Under the pieces are notes generated by a model. The model was not told the DNA's origin, did not search any database, and was given only the letters and a program-made list of their open reading frames with translations. From Erysipelotrichaceae bacterium UBA3379 (lineage in GTDB: Bacteria; Bacillota_I; Bacilli_A; Erysipelotrichales; Coprobacillaceae): DNA of 15,033 nucleotides. This document shows, piece after piece, positions 1-6,770 of the stretch. Every line of letters begins with the position of its first letter. Position 1 is the first letter of the stretch. Position numbers and translations under genes: made by a program. The DNA lies in NCBI GenBank assembly GCA_002359025.1, contig DEPZ01000058.1, positions 1-15,033 of the forward strand, written 5' to 3'.

Positions 1-10
1 GTATACGAAG

Positions 11-1735
11 ATGTTTGATAAAAGATTATTAAAGGAAATGCCTGAAGCAATCGTTTTTGTAAAAAGACAAGTCATTTATCAATGGGTTGCATTGATTACA
101 AATATTGTTTTTACTTTGGGTATATGTAAAGTATTTATAGATTTATATAACAATCTATTAACAATACCAATGATTATAAAATATATCATTGTAGCAATTG
201 TTTTATTTATTATAAGAGCAGTGGTTTTAAAGAAAGCCAGTCAATGTTCTTATCAAGGAGCAAGTTATGTGAAAACACATTTAAGACAAAAATTGTTTGA
301 AAAAGTTTTAAGTTTAAAAAATCATTATCAAGATTATGTGTCTACAAGTGAACTTGTTCAATTATCTGTAGAAGGGATTAATCAATTAGAAACATATTTT
401 GCATTATATTTGCCTCAATTGTTTTACAGTGTTTTAGCTCCTCTCACATTATTTGTGGTGATATCATTTTATGATTTTGTAAGTGCGATTATTCTTTTTA
501 TATGTGTACCACTTATACCTATTTCAATTGTACTGGTACAAAAATTTGCGAAAAAGTTATTAGCCAAATACTGGGGAAGTTATACGACACTAGGAGATAG
601 CTTTCTAGAAAATCTTCAAGGTTTAACAACATTAAAAATCTATCAAAGTGATGAATATAAACAAAAGCAAATGAATCAAGAAGCAGAAAACTTTAGAAGA
701 ATTACTATGCGTGTATTAATTATGCAATTAAATAGTATTAGTATTATGGATATTGTTGCTTATGGTGGTGCAGGTCTAGGAAGTTATTTTGCGATTAGTC
801 ATTTTTATGATGGAAGTATCACTTTATTCGGTGCTTTATTAATAATACTTCTATCGTTTGAATTTTTTATTCCACTAAGACAGCTTGGATCATTTTTCCA
901 TATTGCCATGAATGGTATAGCAGCAAGTGATAAGATTTTTAAAGTTTTAGATATTGAAGTGAAAAATAACGGAAAAGAAACATTAGATGACAAAGATATT
1001 TCTATTGAATTTAAAAATCTCTCTTTCCAATATAACGAAGAAAGAGAAATATTAAAAGATATATCTTTTGATATTCAACCACAACAATTCATAGGAATTG
1101 TAGGAAAGAGTGGTTCTGGAAAAAGTACAATTGCAAAAATATTAATGGGATACCATCAAACATATTCTGGTTCATTACTTGTACAAGGAAAAGAAAGATA
1201 TATGTATGATGATAGTGAATTTATGAAACATGTGATGTATATCACTCATGATCCTATGATATTTAAAGGAACATTAAGAGAAAATCTTGATGTTTTCAAT
1301 CAGTATGATGATGAAAAATTATGGCAGGCTTTAAAGAAAGTATGTTTAGATGAGTATTTCTTAAGTCAAGATGGTTTATCTACAGTTTTATTGGAATCGG
1401 GAAGTAACTTGTCTGGAGGACAAAAACAAAGATTAAATCTAGCGAGAGCTTTATTACAAGAAAGTCAAGTTTATATTTTTGATGAAGCAACAAGTAATAT
1501 AGATGTTGAAAGTGAAGAAAATATATTATCTGTTATTCATGAATTATCAAAAACGAAAACAGTTATTATGATTACTCATCGATTGAGTACTGTTGAAGCA
1601 TGTGATCGTATTCTTGTCATGGAAAATGGTCAATTGGTTGAACAAGGAAATCATCATGATCTTATAGAACAACAAGGTCAGTATTATACATTATTAAAGA
1701 AACAAAGTGAATTGGAGGTGTTTACAAATGAATAA
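11..1735 (+). CDS. cydD: CydD-like ABC transporter half (permease + ATPase)
   Basis: This 574-residue half-transporter fuses an N-terminal membrane domain (about residues 20-300, several hydrophobic helices) to a C-terminal ATPase. The ATPase shows Walker A GKSGSGKS at 365-372, signature LSGGQ at 467-471, Walker B ending in D491/E492 and the switch histidine H523. The stretch PLRQLGSFFH just before the ATPase is typical of CydD. CydDC heterodimers in E. coli export cysteine and glutathione to the cell surface and support cytochrome bd assembly; that substrate is inferred here. The Q-loop position reads YITHDP, with His413 where Gln is usual, unlike its partner. The stop overlaps the start of the next gene by 8 nt, so the two are probably translationally coupled. 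The start is taken at ATG 11; with only 10 nt upstream visible its ribosome site cannot be judged, and a slightly earlier start is possible. Confidence 0.85.
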   Translation: MFDKRLLKEMPEAIVFVKRQVIYQWVALITNIVFTLGICKVFIDLYNNLLTIPMIIKYIIVAIVLFIIRAVVLKKASQCSYQGASYVKTHLRQKLFEKVLSLKNHYQDYVSTSELVQLSVEGINQLETYFALYLPQLFYSVLAPLTLFVVISFYDFVSAIILFICVPLIPISIVLVQKFAKKLLAKYWGSYTTLGDSFLENLQGLTTLKIYQSDEYKQKQMNQEAENFRRITMRVLIMQLNSISIMDIVAYGGAGLGSYFAISHFYDGSITLFGALLIILLSFEFFIPLRQLGSFFHIAMNGIAASDKIFKVLDIEVKNNGKETLDDKDISIEFKNLSFQYNEEREILKDISFDIQPQQFIGIVGKSGSGKSTIAKILMGYHQTYSGSLLVQGKERYMYDDSEFMKHVMYITHDPMIFKGTLRENLDVFNQYDDEKLWQALKKVCLDEYFLSQDGLSTVLLESGSNLSGGQKQRLNLARALLQESQVYIFDEATSNIDVESEENILSVIHELSKTKTVIMITHRLSTVEACDRILVMENGQLVEQGNHHDLIEQQGQYYTLLKKQSELEVFTNE

Positions 1736-3383
1736 TGAATTAACAAATTTTCAGGTGATTATGCGTTTGATTCGTTTGGTAAAGCCTCTGACAATTCCTG
1801 TGATTGTTGCTATTACATTAGGAGTGCTAGGATTTTTATATGCTATAGGTATACCTGTCTTATCAACAATGGCAATTATGCAGATATTGGGTATGACAAG
1901 TCATTTTGATTTACAATGGATACTTGCTATTTTGATTCTTCTTGCAGTGTTAAGAGGTGTATTACATTATGGAGAGCAAGCATGTAATCATTATATTGCT
2001 TTTAAGTTACTTGCTATTATTCGTGATCATGTTTATACAGCATTAAGACGCTTGGCTCCAGCTATATTAGATGGAAAAGATAAAGGAAATCTCATTTCAT
2101 TAATTACAAATGATGTTGAATTATTAGAAGTATTTTATGCTCATACAATTTCACCATTCTTTATTGCAGTATTGACTTCAGCTCTTTTATTGATTGCTTT
2201 TGCTCATATACATATTATAGCAATGATGATTGCGCTTATTGCGTATATTGTAATGGCAGTGGTCATTCCATTTTATGTGAATAAAAAAGGAAAAACAATT
2301 GGGCAACAGACAAGAGATGAAGTAGGAAATATGAGTAGTTATATTTTAGAAAGTTTTAGAGGACTTTCTACAATTATGCAATATCAATTTGGTCAAAAAC
2401 GTACTCAAGATATGTTAGAGAAAAGTCTACATATTGAAGAATTACAGGGGAAACTTAAAAAGATTGAGTCATCACAAATTGTATTTTCTCAAATTCTCAT
2501 TTCATTAAGTGCAATGATGATGTTTATTGTGATGTATATGATTTCTTTCAATCAAGATATCACATTCTATCATATTGTGATGTCAACTGTTATGATGTTA
2601 TCAAGTTTTGGTCCTGTGTTAGCCTTATCTAATCTAGCGAATAACTTGCTATCAACATTAAGTAGTGGGAGAAGAGTTATAGCTATTTTAGACGAAAAAG
2701 AAATTGTTGAAGAAGTCAAAGGCCAAGACTCAAGTGAATTCGGTGATATTCAAATTCATGACGTCTCTTTTGGATATGATGATGAAATCATTTTAGATGA
2801 TTTGAATCTTGTTTTAGAAGAAGGAAAAACAACAGGAATTGTAGGAAAGAGTGGAAGTGGGAAATCTACATTGCTTAAGTTAATCATGAGGTTCTATGAT
2901 CCTACATCAGGATTTATCACTATTTCACAAAAACAACTTGAAGATATCAATACAAAAGATATGCGTTCAATGTTTGCTTATGTGACACAGGAGACTGTTT
3001 TATTCCATGATACAATTTACAATAATATCAAGATTGCTAATTTGAATGCATCTAAAGAAGATATTATTGAAGCTTGTAAAGAAGCAAGCTTACATGAGTT
3101 TATTATGACATTACCTCATGGTTATGATACAAAAATAGCAGAGCTTGGTTCATCTTTATCTGGTGGTGAAAGACAAAGAATTGGTTTAGCAAGAGCTTTT
3201 TTAAGTGTGGCACCATGTATATTATTGGATGAACCAACAAGTAATCTTGATGTATTAAATGAAGCTATTATCTTGAAATCATTACAAAAAACAAAGAAAA
3301 CACTTATTCTCGTTACTCATAGAAAATCAACTATGAAAATTGCAGACAACGTCATCAAAATGAAACAAGGTAGAGTGAGTTAA
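1728..3383 (+). CDS. cydC: CydC-like ABC transporter half (permease + ATPase)
   Basis: This 551-residue half-transporter is the partner of the preceding gene. The N-terminal membrane domain contains the CydC-like block around EQACNHYIAFKLL and LISLITNDVELLEVFYAHTISP. The ATPase has Walker A GKSGSGKS at 373-380, a normal Q-loop (VTQET), signature LSGGE at 477-481, Walker B D501/E502 and switch H531. The start is ATG 1728 because GGAGG at 1714-1718 sits 9 nt upstream; a GTG at 1707 lies before that ribosome site and is rejected. The likely role is the second half of a heterodimeric thiol (cysteine/glutathione) exporter, by analogy with E. coli CydDC. No cytochrome bd genes are visible in the window, so the physiological substrate is uncertain. 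Its stop TAA shares one base with the next start (TAATG). Confidence 0.87.
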   Translation: MNNELTNFQVIMRLIRLVKPLTIPVIVAITLGVLGFLYAIGIPVLSTMAIMQILGMTSHFDLQWILAILILLAVLRGVLHYGEQACNHYIAFKLLAIIRDHVYTALRRLAPAILDGKDKGNLISLITNDVELLEVFYAHTISPFFIAVLTSALLLIAFAHIHIIAMMIALIAYIVMAVVIPFYVNKKGKTIGQQTRDEVGNMSSYILESFRGLSTIMQYQFGQKRTQDMLEKSLHIEELQGKLKKIESSQIVFSQILISLSAMMMFIVMYMISFNQDITFYHIVMSTVMMLSSFGPVLALSNLANNLLSTLSSGRRVIAILDEKEIVEEVKGQDSSEFGDIQIHDVSFGYDDEIILDDLNLVLEEGKTTGIVGKSGSGKSTLLKLIMRFYDPTSGFITISQKQLEDINTKDMRSMFAYVTQETVLFHDTIYNNIKIANLNASKEDIIEACKEASLHEFIMTLPHGYDTKIAELGSSLSGGERQRIGLARAFLSVAPCILLDEPTSNLDVLNEAIILKSLQKTKKTLILVTHRKSTMKIADNVIKMKQGRVS

Positions 3384-3670
3384 TGGATATAAATAAAAAA
3401 AGAGAAAGAGAAAAAGAAGTTGTTGGATTAATGATTCATTTATATTGTCAACATCATGATGATATCAATGAACAAGAAATGATGGAGTATGCAATCCAAA
3501 GAATAGAAAAATGTCCAATGGTGGAGACAAAAACTTTTTGTAGTCAATGCCAAATTCATTGTTATAGAAAGGATATGAAAGAGAATATTAAAAAAGTTAT
3601 GCGTTATAGTGGTCCTAGAATGATGTTCTATCACCCCATACTTGCGATGAAACATATGCTATTAAAATAA
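3383..3670 (+). CDS. YgbA-like 'nitrous oxide-stimulated promoter' family protein
   Basis: This 95-residue soluble protein matches the family named after E. coli YgbA, a gene under the nitric-oxide sensor NsrR and linked to nitrosative stress. Visible family features are the N-terminal LMIHLYC, the cysteine block C44, C53-x2-C56-x3-C60 in CSQCQIHCY, and the C-terminal block MRYSGPRMMFYHPILAMKH. The cysteines suggest metal or thiol chemistry, but no biochemical activity is established that I know of. It is somewhat shorter than the E. coli protein (about 117 residues) and seems to lack the extra CPEC-like pair before C44. The start overlaps the cydC-like stop by one base, so it is translated by coupling within the operon. 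Family assignment is confident; a role with the transporter is inference from position. Confidence 0.83.
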   Translation: MDINKKREREKEVVGLMIHLYCQHHDDINEQEMMEYAIQRIEKCPMVETKTFCSQCQIHCYRKDMKENIKKVMRYSGPRMMFYHPILAMKHMLLK

Positions 3671-3680
3671 GGAGGTCAAG

Positions 3681-4055
3681 ATGAAGGTTATATATTTTAT
3701 AATTGGTATAGTTTGTTTTGCGTTAGGAGCTATTGGAGTGGTTTTTCCAGTACTTCCTACGACACCATTTTTACTAGCAGCAGCATTTTGTTTTACAAGA
3801 AGTTCAAAACGTGTCAATGATTGGTTTATACAAACAAAATTATATAAAAATCATCTTGATTCATTTGTAAAAGAAAGATCAATGACATTAAAAACAAAAG
3901 CTATGATTTTAAGTTTTGCAAGCTTAATGTTATTGTTCCCTTTTATTTTTATTGATAATATCTTTATGCGTTGCTTTATTATTTTCTTATATATATTTAA
4001 ATATTATTATTTCGTATGTAAGATAAAAACAATTCCTGAAAATTTATATGAATAA
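3681..4055 (+). CDS. DUF454 (YbaN-like) small integral membrane protein
   Basis: This is a 124-residue membrane protein of the DUF454/YbaN family. The diagnostic N-terminal block runs from GIVCFALGAIGVVFPVLP through TTPFLLAAAFCFTRSS, followed by a cytoplasmic stretch (about 40-72, NDWFIQTKLYKNHLDSF) and two more hydrophobic segments (about 74-91 and 93-112). Four membrane segments are likely. The family has no established function. GGAGG at 3671-3675 lies 5 nt before ATG 3681, and the gene begins 10 nt after the YgbA-like stop, so it closes the four-gene operon. It ends 4 nt before a strong hairpin terminator. The position next to a CydDC-like exporter hints at envelope redox or membrane homeostasis, but that is only inference. 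Confidence 0.85.
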   Translation: MKVIYFIIGIVCFALGAIGVVFPVLPTTPFLLAAAFCFTRSSKRVNDWFIQTKLYKNHLDSFVKERSMTLKTKAMILSFASLMLLFPFIFIDNIFMRCFIIFLYIFKYYYFVCKIKTIPENLYE

Positions 4056-4059
4056 GAAA

Positions 4060-4099
4060 AAGGCCTATGATAAGAGAACCAATACTTATCATAGGCCTT
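4060..4099. terminator. Bidirectional terminator between DUF454 gene and csp
   Basis: A perfect 15-bp inverted repeat (4060-4074 and 4085-4099, core AAGGCCTATGATAAG) encloses a 10-nt loop. On the plus strand it is followed by ATGGTTTTT, and on the minus strand the stem runs into a TTTTTC tract. It therefore fits as a shared terminator for the operon on the left and the convergent cold-shock gene on the right, whose stop is 7 nt away. Confidence 0.9.
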
Positions 4100-4106
4100 A
4101 TGGTTT

Positions 4107-4313
4107 TTATTCTACAACTGTAACATTAGCTGCTTGAGGACCTCTATCTCCTTCAATAATATCAAATTCAACAGATTGTCCATCTTCTAAAGTTCTGTAT
4201 CCTTCAGCGTTAATAGCAGTAAAATGAACGAATACATCTTTATGATCTTCATCATTAGTGATGAAACCATATCCTTTATCAGATTTAAACCATTTAACTT
4301 TACCTGTACTCAT
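4107..4313 (-). CDS. csp: Cold-shock domain protein (CspA family)
   Basis: This 68-residue single cold-shock domain protein binds single-stranded RNA and DNA and acts as an RNA chaperone in the cytoplasm. RNP1 is KGYGFI (13-18) and RNP2 is VFVHF (27-31), flanked by the usual GKVKWF start and the GPQAANV C-terminal signature. The length is standard. The start is set by GGAGG (4322-4326 on the plus strand), 8 nt before ATG at 4313. In-frame codons further upstream fall in the leader and are not used. It is a single-gene unit with its own promoter, a leader of about 115 nt and a shared terminator. Long 5' leaders are typical of temperature-controlled csp genes, so cold induction at the RNA level is plausible but not shown. 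Confidence 0.95.
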   Translation of the reverse strand: MSTGKVKWFKSDKGYGFITNDEDHKDVFVHFTAINAEGYRTLEDGQSVEFDIIEGDRGPQAANVTVVE

Positions 4314-4428
4314 ATGAAGTACCTCCTTTATCATTCGCAAAAAAATCAGTACTTCATTTTTAAATTTATTATTCAATTTTTTAAAATTTTGTAATATTTT
4401 TGAAAATTTAGTGATCTGTTCCTTGCTT
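4314..4428 (-). promoter_or_regulatory. csp 5' leader (candidate thermoresponsive UTR)
   Basis: About 115 nt lie between the predicted transcription start and the csp ATG. The leader is very A/T-rich and holds no convincing gene. Long leaders that refold with temperature regulate cspA-type genes in other bacteria; a similar role here is inference. It ends in AAAGGAGG, a strong ribosome binding site. Confidence 0.45.
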
Positions 4429-4508
4429 ATATCGATTATATCATATCTATTTACAACAAACAAGGAATGTTTTCAATAAAACATATATAATATAACCGGA
4501 TTTCCTTG
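4419..4508. repeat. Three evenly spaced TTCCTTG heptamers (alternating orientation)
   Basis: TTCCTTG occurs at 4419-4425, its reverse complement CAAGGAA at 4461-4467, and TTCCTTG again at 4502-4508. The centres are 42 and 41 nt apart, close to four helical turns each. They bracket the csp promoter and extend towards the aminopeptidase gene. They may be binding sites for a regulator of the divergent pair; chance cannot be excluded. Confidence 0.4.
4435..4463 (-). promoter_or_regulatory. csp promoter with extended -10
   Basis: Read on the minus strand: -35 TTGTTT (plus coordinates 4458-4463), a 17-nt spacer, and a perfect -10 TATAAT (4435-4440) preceded by TGA, which makes an extended -10 (TGnTATAAT). 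Transcription would start near 4428. The -35 overlaps a CAAGGAA heptamer at 4461-4467, and its inverted copy TTCCTTG sits at 4419-4425 near the start point. Confidence 0.75.
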
Positions 4509-4541
4509 ATAATATGGAAATCGGGTATAAATAAGTTGACA
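4486..4541 (+). promoter_or_regulatory. Candidate aminopeptidase promoter elements and hairpin
   Basis: A perfect TATAAT (4486-4491) has no clear -35. Just downstream, a 10-bp inverted repeat with one mismatch (4496-4505 CCGGATTTCC and 4516-4525 GGAAATCGGG, loop 10 nt) sits where transcription would start. A perfect TTGACA at 4536-4541 has only a weak -10 (CACAAT, 17 nt further on). One of these probably drives the aminopeptidase gene. The hairpin could be an operator or a leader structure. Confidence 0.35.
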
Positions 4542-4589
4542 GAAATACAAAATAGTATCACAATAATAAGCAAAGAGGAGATGAAATCT

Positions 4590-5807
4590 ATGATAGAAAA
4601 ATATGCAAAATTGATTGTGAGACAAGGAGTGAATCTTCAACCAGGACAAGAGCTTGTTATTGACAGTTCTATAGAATGTTATGAACTTGTAAGAGCTGTT
4701 GCGAAAGAAGCTTATCTTGCTGGTGCCAAAGATGTCATTGTTTTATATAGTGATGAAAAGATTACAAGATTAAGATATGAAAATTGTCCAGTCGAACATT
4801 TTGAAACAATACCTCAATATTTAGTAGAATTAAGAAATCAATATGCTTTAAAACATGCAGCTATACTGACAATTACTTCTAATGATCCAGAAGGACTTAA
4901 AGGAATAGATCCAATGAAATTACAAACATGGTCGAAAGCTTATCATCAGGCATGTAAGACATTCTATGATCATTTGGATTTAGGGATTGATCGTTGGTGT
5001 ATTGTTGGTGCACCAAGTCAAGCATGGGCAAATAAAGTATTTCCTGATATGAGTGATGAGGAAGCGATTGATGCTTTATGGAAAGCTATTTTTAAAGTGA
5101 CACGTTGTGATCAAGAAGATCCTATTGAAGCATGGAATGAGCATCGTCGTTCTTTTGAAAAAAGAATTAAAATCTTAAATGAGAGTCATATCAAATCATT
5201 GCATTATACAAATCAATTAGGTACAGATTTAACAATAGAAATGAATAAGGGATATTTATTTGCTGGTGGTGGAAATTATACAACTGATGGTATTTATTCT
5301 TTTCCAAATATGCCAACTGAAGAGATATTCAGTACACCATATAAATATGGTGTAAATGGTGTTGTCTATAGTTCTATGCCTTTAAATTATAATGGTAATA
5401 TTATAGATGAATTTTCAATGACATTTGAAAATGGACGTATTGTTGATTATCAAGCAAAAGTGGGTTATGATGTTTTAAAAAGTATTATTGAAACTGATGA
5501 AGGTAGTCATTATTTAGGTGAAATGGCTCTTGTTCCATACCAATCTCCAATTAATCAATTAGGTATTTTATTCTATAATACATTATTTGATGAGAATGCA
5601 TCTTGTCATCTTGCGATTGGAAAAGGATTTGGTGAGTGCATTGAAAATGGTCTTCAAATGACAAAAGAAGAACAATTAGAAAAAGGTGTTAATGATTCAT
5701 TAACACATGTAGATTTTATGATTGGTACAAGTGATTTATCTATAGAAGCATTGTTAGAAAATGGAGAGACTTTAAAAGTATTTGAAAATGGTAATTTTGC
5801 ATTTTAA
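4590..5807 (+). CDS. M29-family (AmpS/AmpT-type) metallo-aminopeptidase
   Basis: This 405-residue cytoplasmic aminopeptidase removes N-terminal residues from peptides. All metal ligands expected from the AmpT/AmpS family align by spacing: Glu245 in NMPTEEIF, Glu311 in GEMALV, His340 in DENASCHLAIG, and His373/Asp375 in THVDFMIG. The N-terminus (IEKYAKLIVRQGVNLQPGQ) is also typical, and the length is normal (about 410). The start is ATG 4590 because AGGAG at 4576-4580 is 9 nt upstream. The ATG at 4581 directly abuts that site, and a TTG at 4506 lies before the putative hairpin. It is a single-gene unit, divergent from csp and convergent with the YieK-like gene, with a shared terminator. Its likely job is peptide salvage. 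Confidence 0.93.
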   Translation: MIEKYAKLIVRQGVNLQPGQELVIDSSIECYELVRAVAKEAYLAGAKDVIVLYSDEKITRLRYENCPVEHFETIPQYLVELRNQYALKHAAILTITSNDPEGLKGIDPMKLQTWSKAYHQACKTFYDHLDLGIDRWCIVGAPSQAWANKVFPDMSDEEAIDALWKAIFKVTRCDQEDPIEAWNEHRRSFEKRIKILNESHIKSLHYTNQLGTDLTIEMNKGYLFAGGGNYTTDGIYSFPNMPTEEIFSTPYKYGVNGVVYSSMPLNYNGNIIDEFSMTFENGRIVDYQAKVGYDVLKSIIETDEGSHYLGEMALVPYQSPINQLGILFYNTLFDENASCHLAIGKGFGECIENGLQMTKEEQLEKGVNDSLTHVDFMIGTSDLSIEALLENGETLKVFENGNFAF

Positions 5808-5830
5808 AAGGGAATTGTTTTCCCTTTTTT
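5806..5830. terminator. Bidirectional terminator between aminopeptidase and YieK-like gene
   Basis: AAAAGGGAA (5806-5814), a 5-nt loop TTGTT, then TTCCCTTTT (5820-5828) and more T residues. It overlaps the aminopeptidase stop on the left and reaches the stop of the minus-strand gene (5829-5831) on the right. The reverse strand also ends in a T run, so it can serve both genes. Confidence 0.85.
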
Positions 5831-6548
5831 ATAATCTATTAAGTTTGTCTTGATTTAATAGAGAGGCTGCTTCTTGATCAGCAATGACTGTAAAATTAGG
5901 GTGAAGTCTTAATATTGTTGCTGGTATTTCATTGCTGATTGGTTCTTCTATAAATTTTTTAAGAATCTCAGCTTTTTCTTTTCCGTTCACAATCATTACA
6001 AGATGTTTTACACGCATAAGACTTTTAGGTCCCATTGTAATTGTATAAGGTTGTGTAGGTCTATCTTTATAAGTGGGATTAACGGCTTGCTTGTCTTTGA
6101 ATTCAAGACAATATGTATAACTATCTAGAGGTGTACATCGAGGACAATTGCCACAGAAATGACCATCCCAGCCTAAACCAATGACCATGACATCAATACC
6201 ACCAGCAAGTCTAATTTCTTCATCAAAATCTTGCCAACCTTCTAATGTAGGAATATGAATACGATCATCTTCAATATGTGCTGGTTTAAAAAATAATTCT
6301 TGCATTTCATCCCAGTTGCTTCCATGAGGTTGATTGATGTAAGGATTATCATCAAAGAGATAGTATTGAATATCTTTAAATTTATCTTGATCTTTGACTA
6401 ATGGAATCATCATTTCGTATAGAGTTTTAGGAGAACGTCCTGATGTAAGAGAAATATTGACTCTTTTATCTTGCATCATTGCACCTAGTAAGATATACAT
6501 AGCACTTTTACTCATTTCTAATTCATTTTTTTCAATAATTAATTTCAC
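5829..6548 (-). CDS. YieK/NagB-like sugar-phosphate isomerase/deaminase family protein
   Basis: This 239-residue protein belongs to the glucosamine-6-phosphate deaminase superfamily and is closest in look to E. coli YieK: ITxGPKSLM, a phosphate loop TSGRSPKT (35-42), FDDNP (65-69) and WDGHFCGN (127-134). The general-base Asp66 and the Asp128/His130 pair of NagB are present, but the third residue of its catalytic triad (Glu148 in E. coli NagB, in the FNEP motif) is replaced by Cys135. The sequence there reads CGNCPRC, a C-x2-C-x2-C motif. Deamination of glucosamine-6-phosphate is therefore not assured; another sugar phosphate or a lactonase-like reaction is possible. The start is GTG 6548 with GGAG 8 nt upstream; a GTG at 6557 overlaps the ribosome site. 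It has its own promoter and shares a terminator with the aminopeptidase gene. Confidence 0.8.
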   Translation of the reverse strand: MKLIIEKNELEMSKSAMYILLGAMMQDKRVNISLTSGRSPKTLYEMMIPLVKDQDKFKDIQYYLFDDNPYINQPHGSNWDEMQELFFKPAHIEDDRIHIPTLEGWQDFDEEIRLAGGIDVMVIGLGWDGHFCGNCPRCTPLDSYTYCLEFKDKQAVNPTYKDRPTQPYTITMGPKSLMRVKHLVMIVNGKEKAEILKKFIEEPISNEIPATILRLHPNFTVIADQEAASLLNQDKLNRL

Positions 6549-6582
6549 ACTTATCACTCCTTTGGCATCGTTTTCTATTTTT

Positions 6583-6610
6583 AGTATAAAATACGTATCA
6601 GTTTTGTCAA
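6583..6610 (-). promoter_or_regulatory. Promoter of the YieK-like gene
   Basis: On the minus strand: perfect -35 TTGACA (plus 6605-6610), 16-nt spacer, -10 TATACT (6583-6588). The spacer contains the 8-bp palindrome ATACGTAT (6591-6598), positioned as an operator would be. The transcription start would be near 6576, leaving a short leader before GTG 6548. Confidence 0.75.
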
Positions 6611-6711
6611 TTCATTTCTATTTTTTTTAAAATAAAATCAATCTAGGCATTTATAAAGCTATGTTTGAAGTTTTTATACATGACTATAATAAAGTTAATA
6701 GAGAAAAAGAA

Positions 6712-6740
6712 TTGACAAAAAGGCAGAAATTGAGTAACAT
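6712..6740 (+). promoter_or_regulatory. Candidate prfC promoter
   Basis: Perfect -35 TTGACA (6712-6717), 17-nt spacer, weak -10 TAACAT (6735-6740). A second -10-like TATAAT at 6685-6690 has no -35 at a proper distance (TTGAAG is only 14 nt away). The first pair is preferred; the start would be about 24 nt before the ATG. Confidence 0.5.
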
Positions 6741-6770
6741 TTAGCCTATATGTGTTAAAGGAGGAACTCT

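Noticed and set aside
3440..3655. 71-codon minus-strand frame opposite the YgbA-like gene
   Set aside because: The plus-strand protein shows clear family motifs; the antisense frame has no start signal or recognisable domain.
4506..4589. Longer aminopeptidase from a TTG at 4506
   Set aside because: The added residues are unlike the family N-terminus, and AGGAG at 4576-4580 clearly serves ATG 4590.
6665..6690. TTGAAG plus TATAAT as a prfC promoter
   Set aside because: The spacer is only 14 nt, too short for a normal sigma-A-type promoter; TATAAT alone remains possible with a very weak -35.
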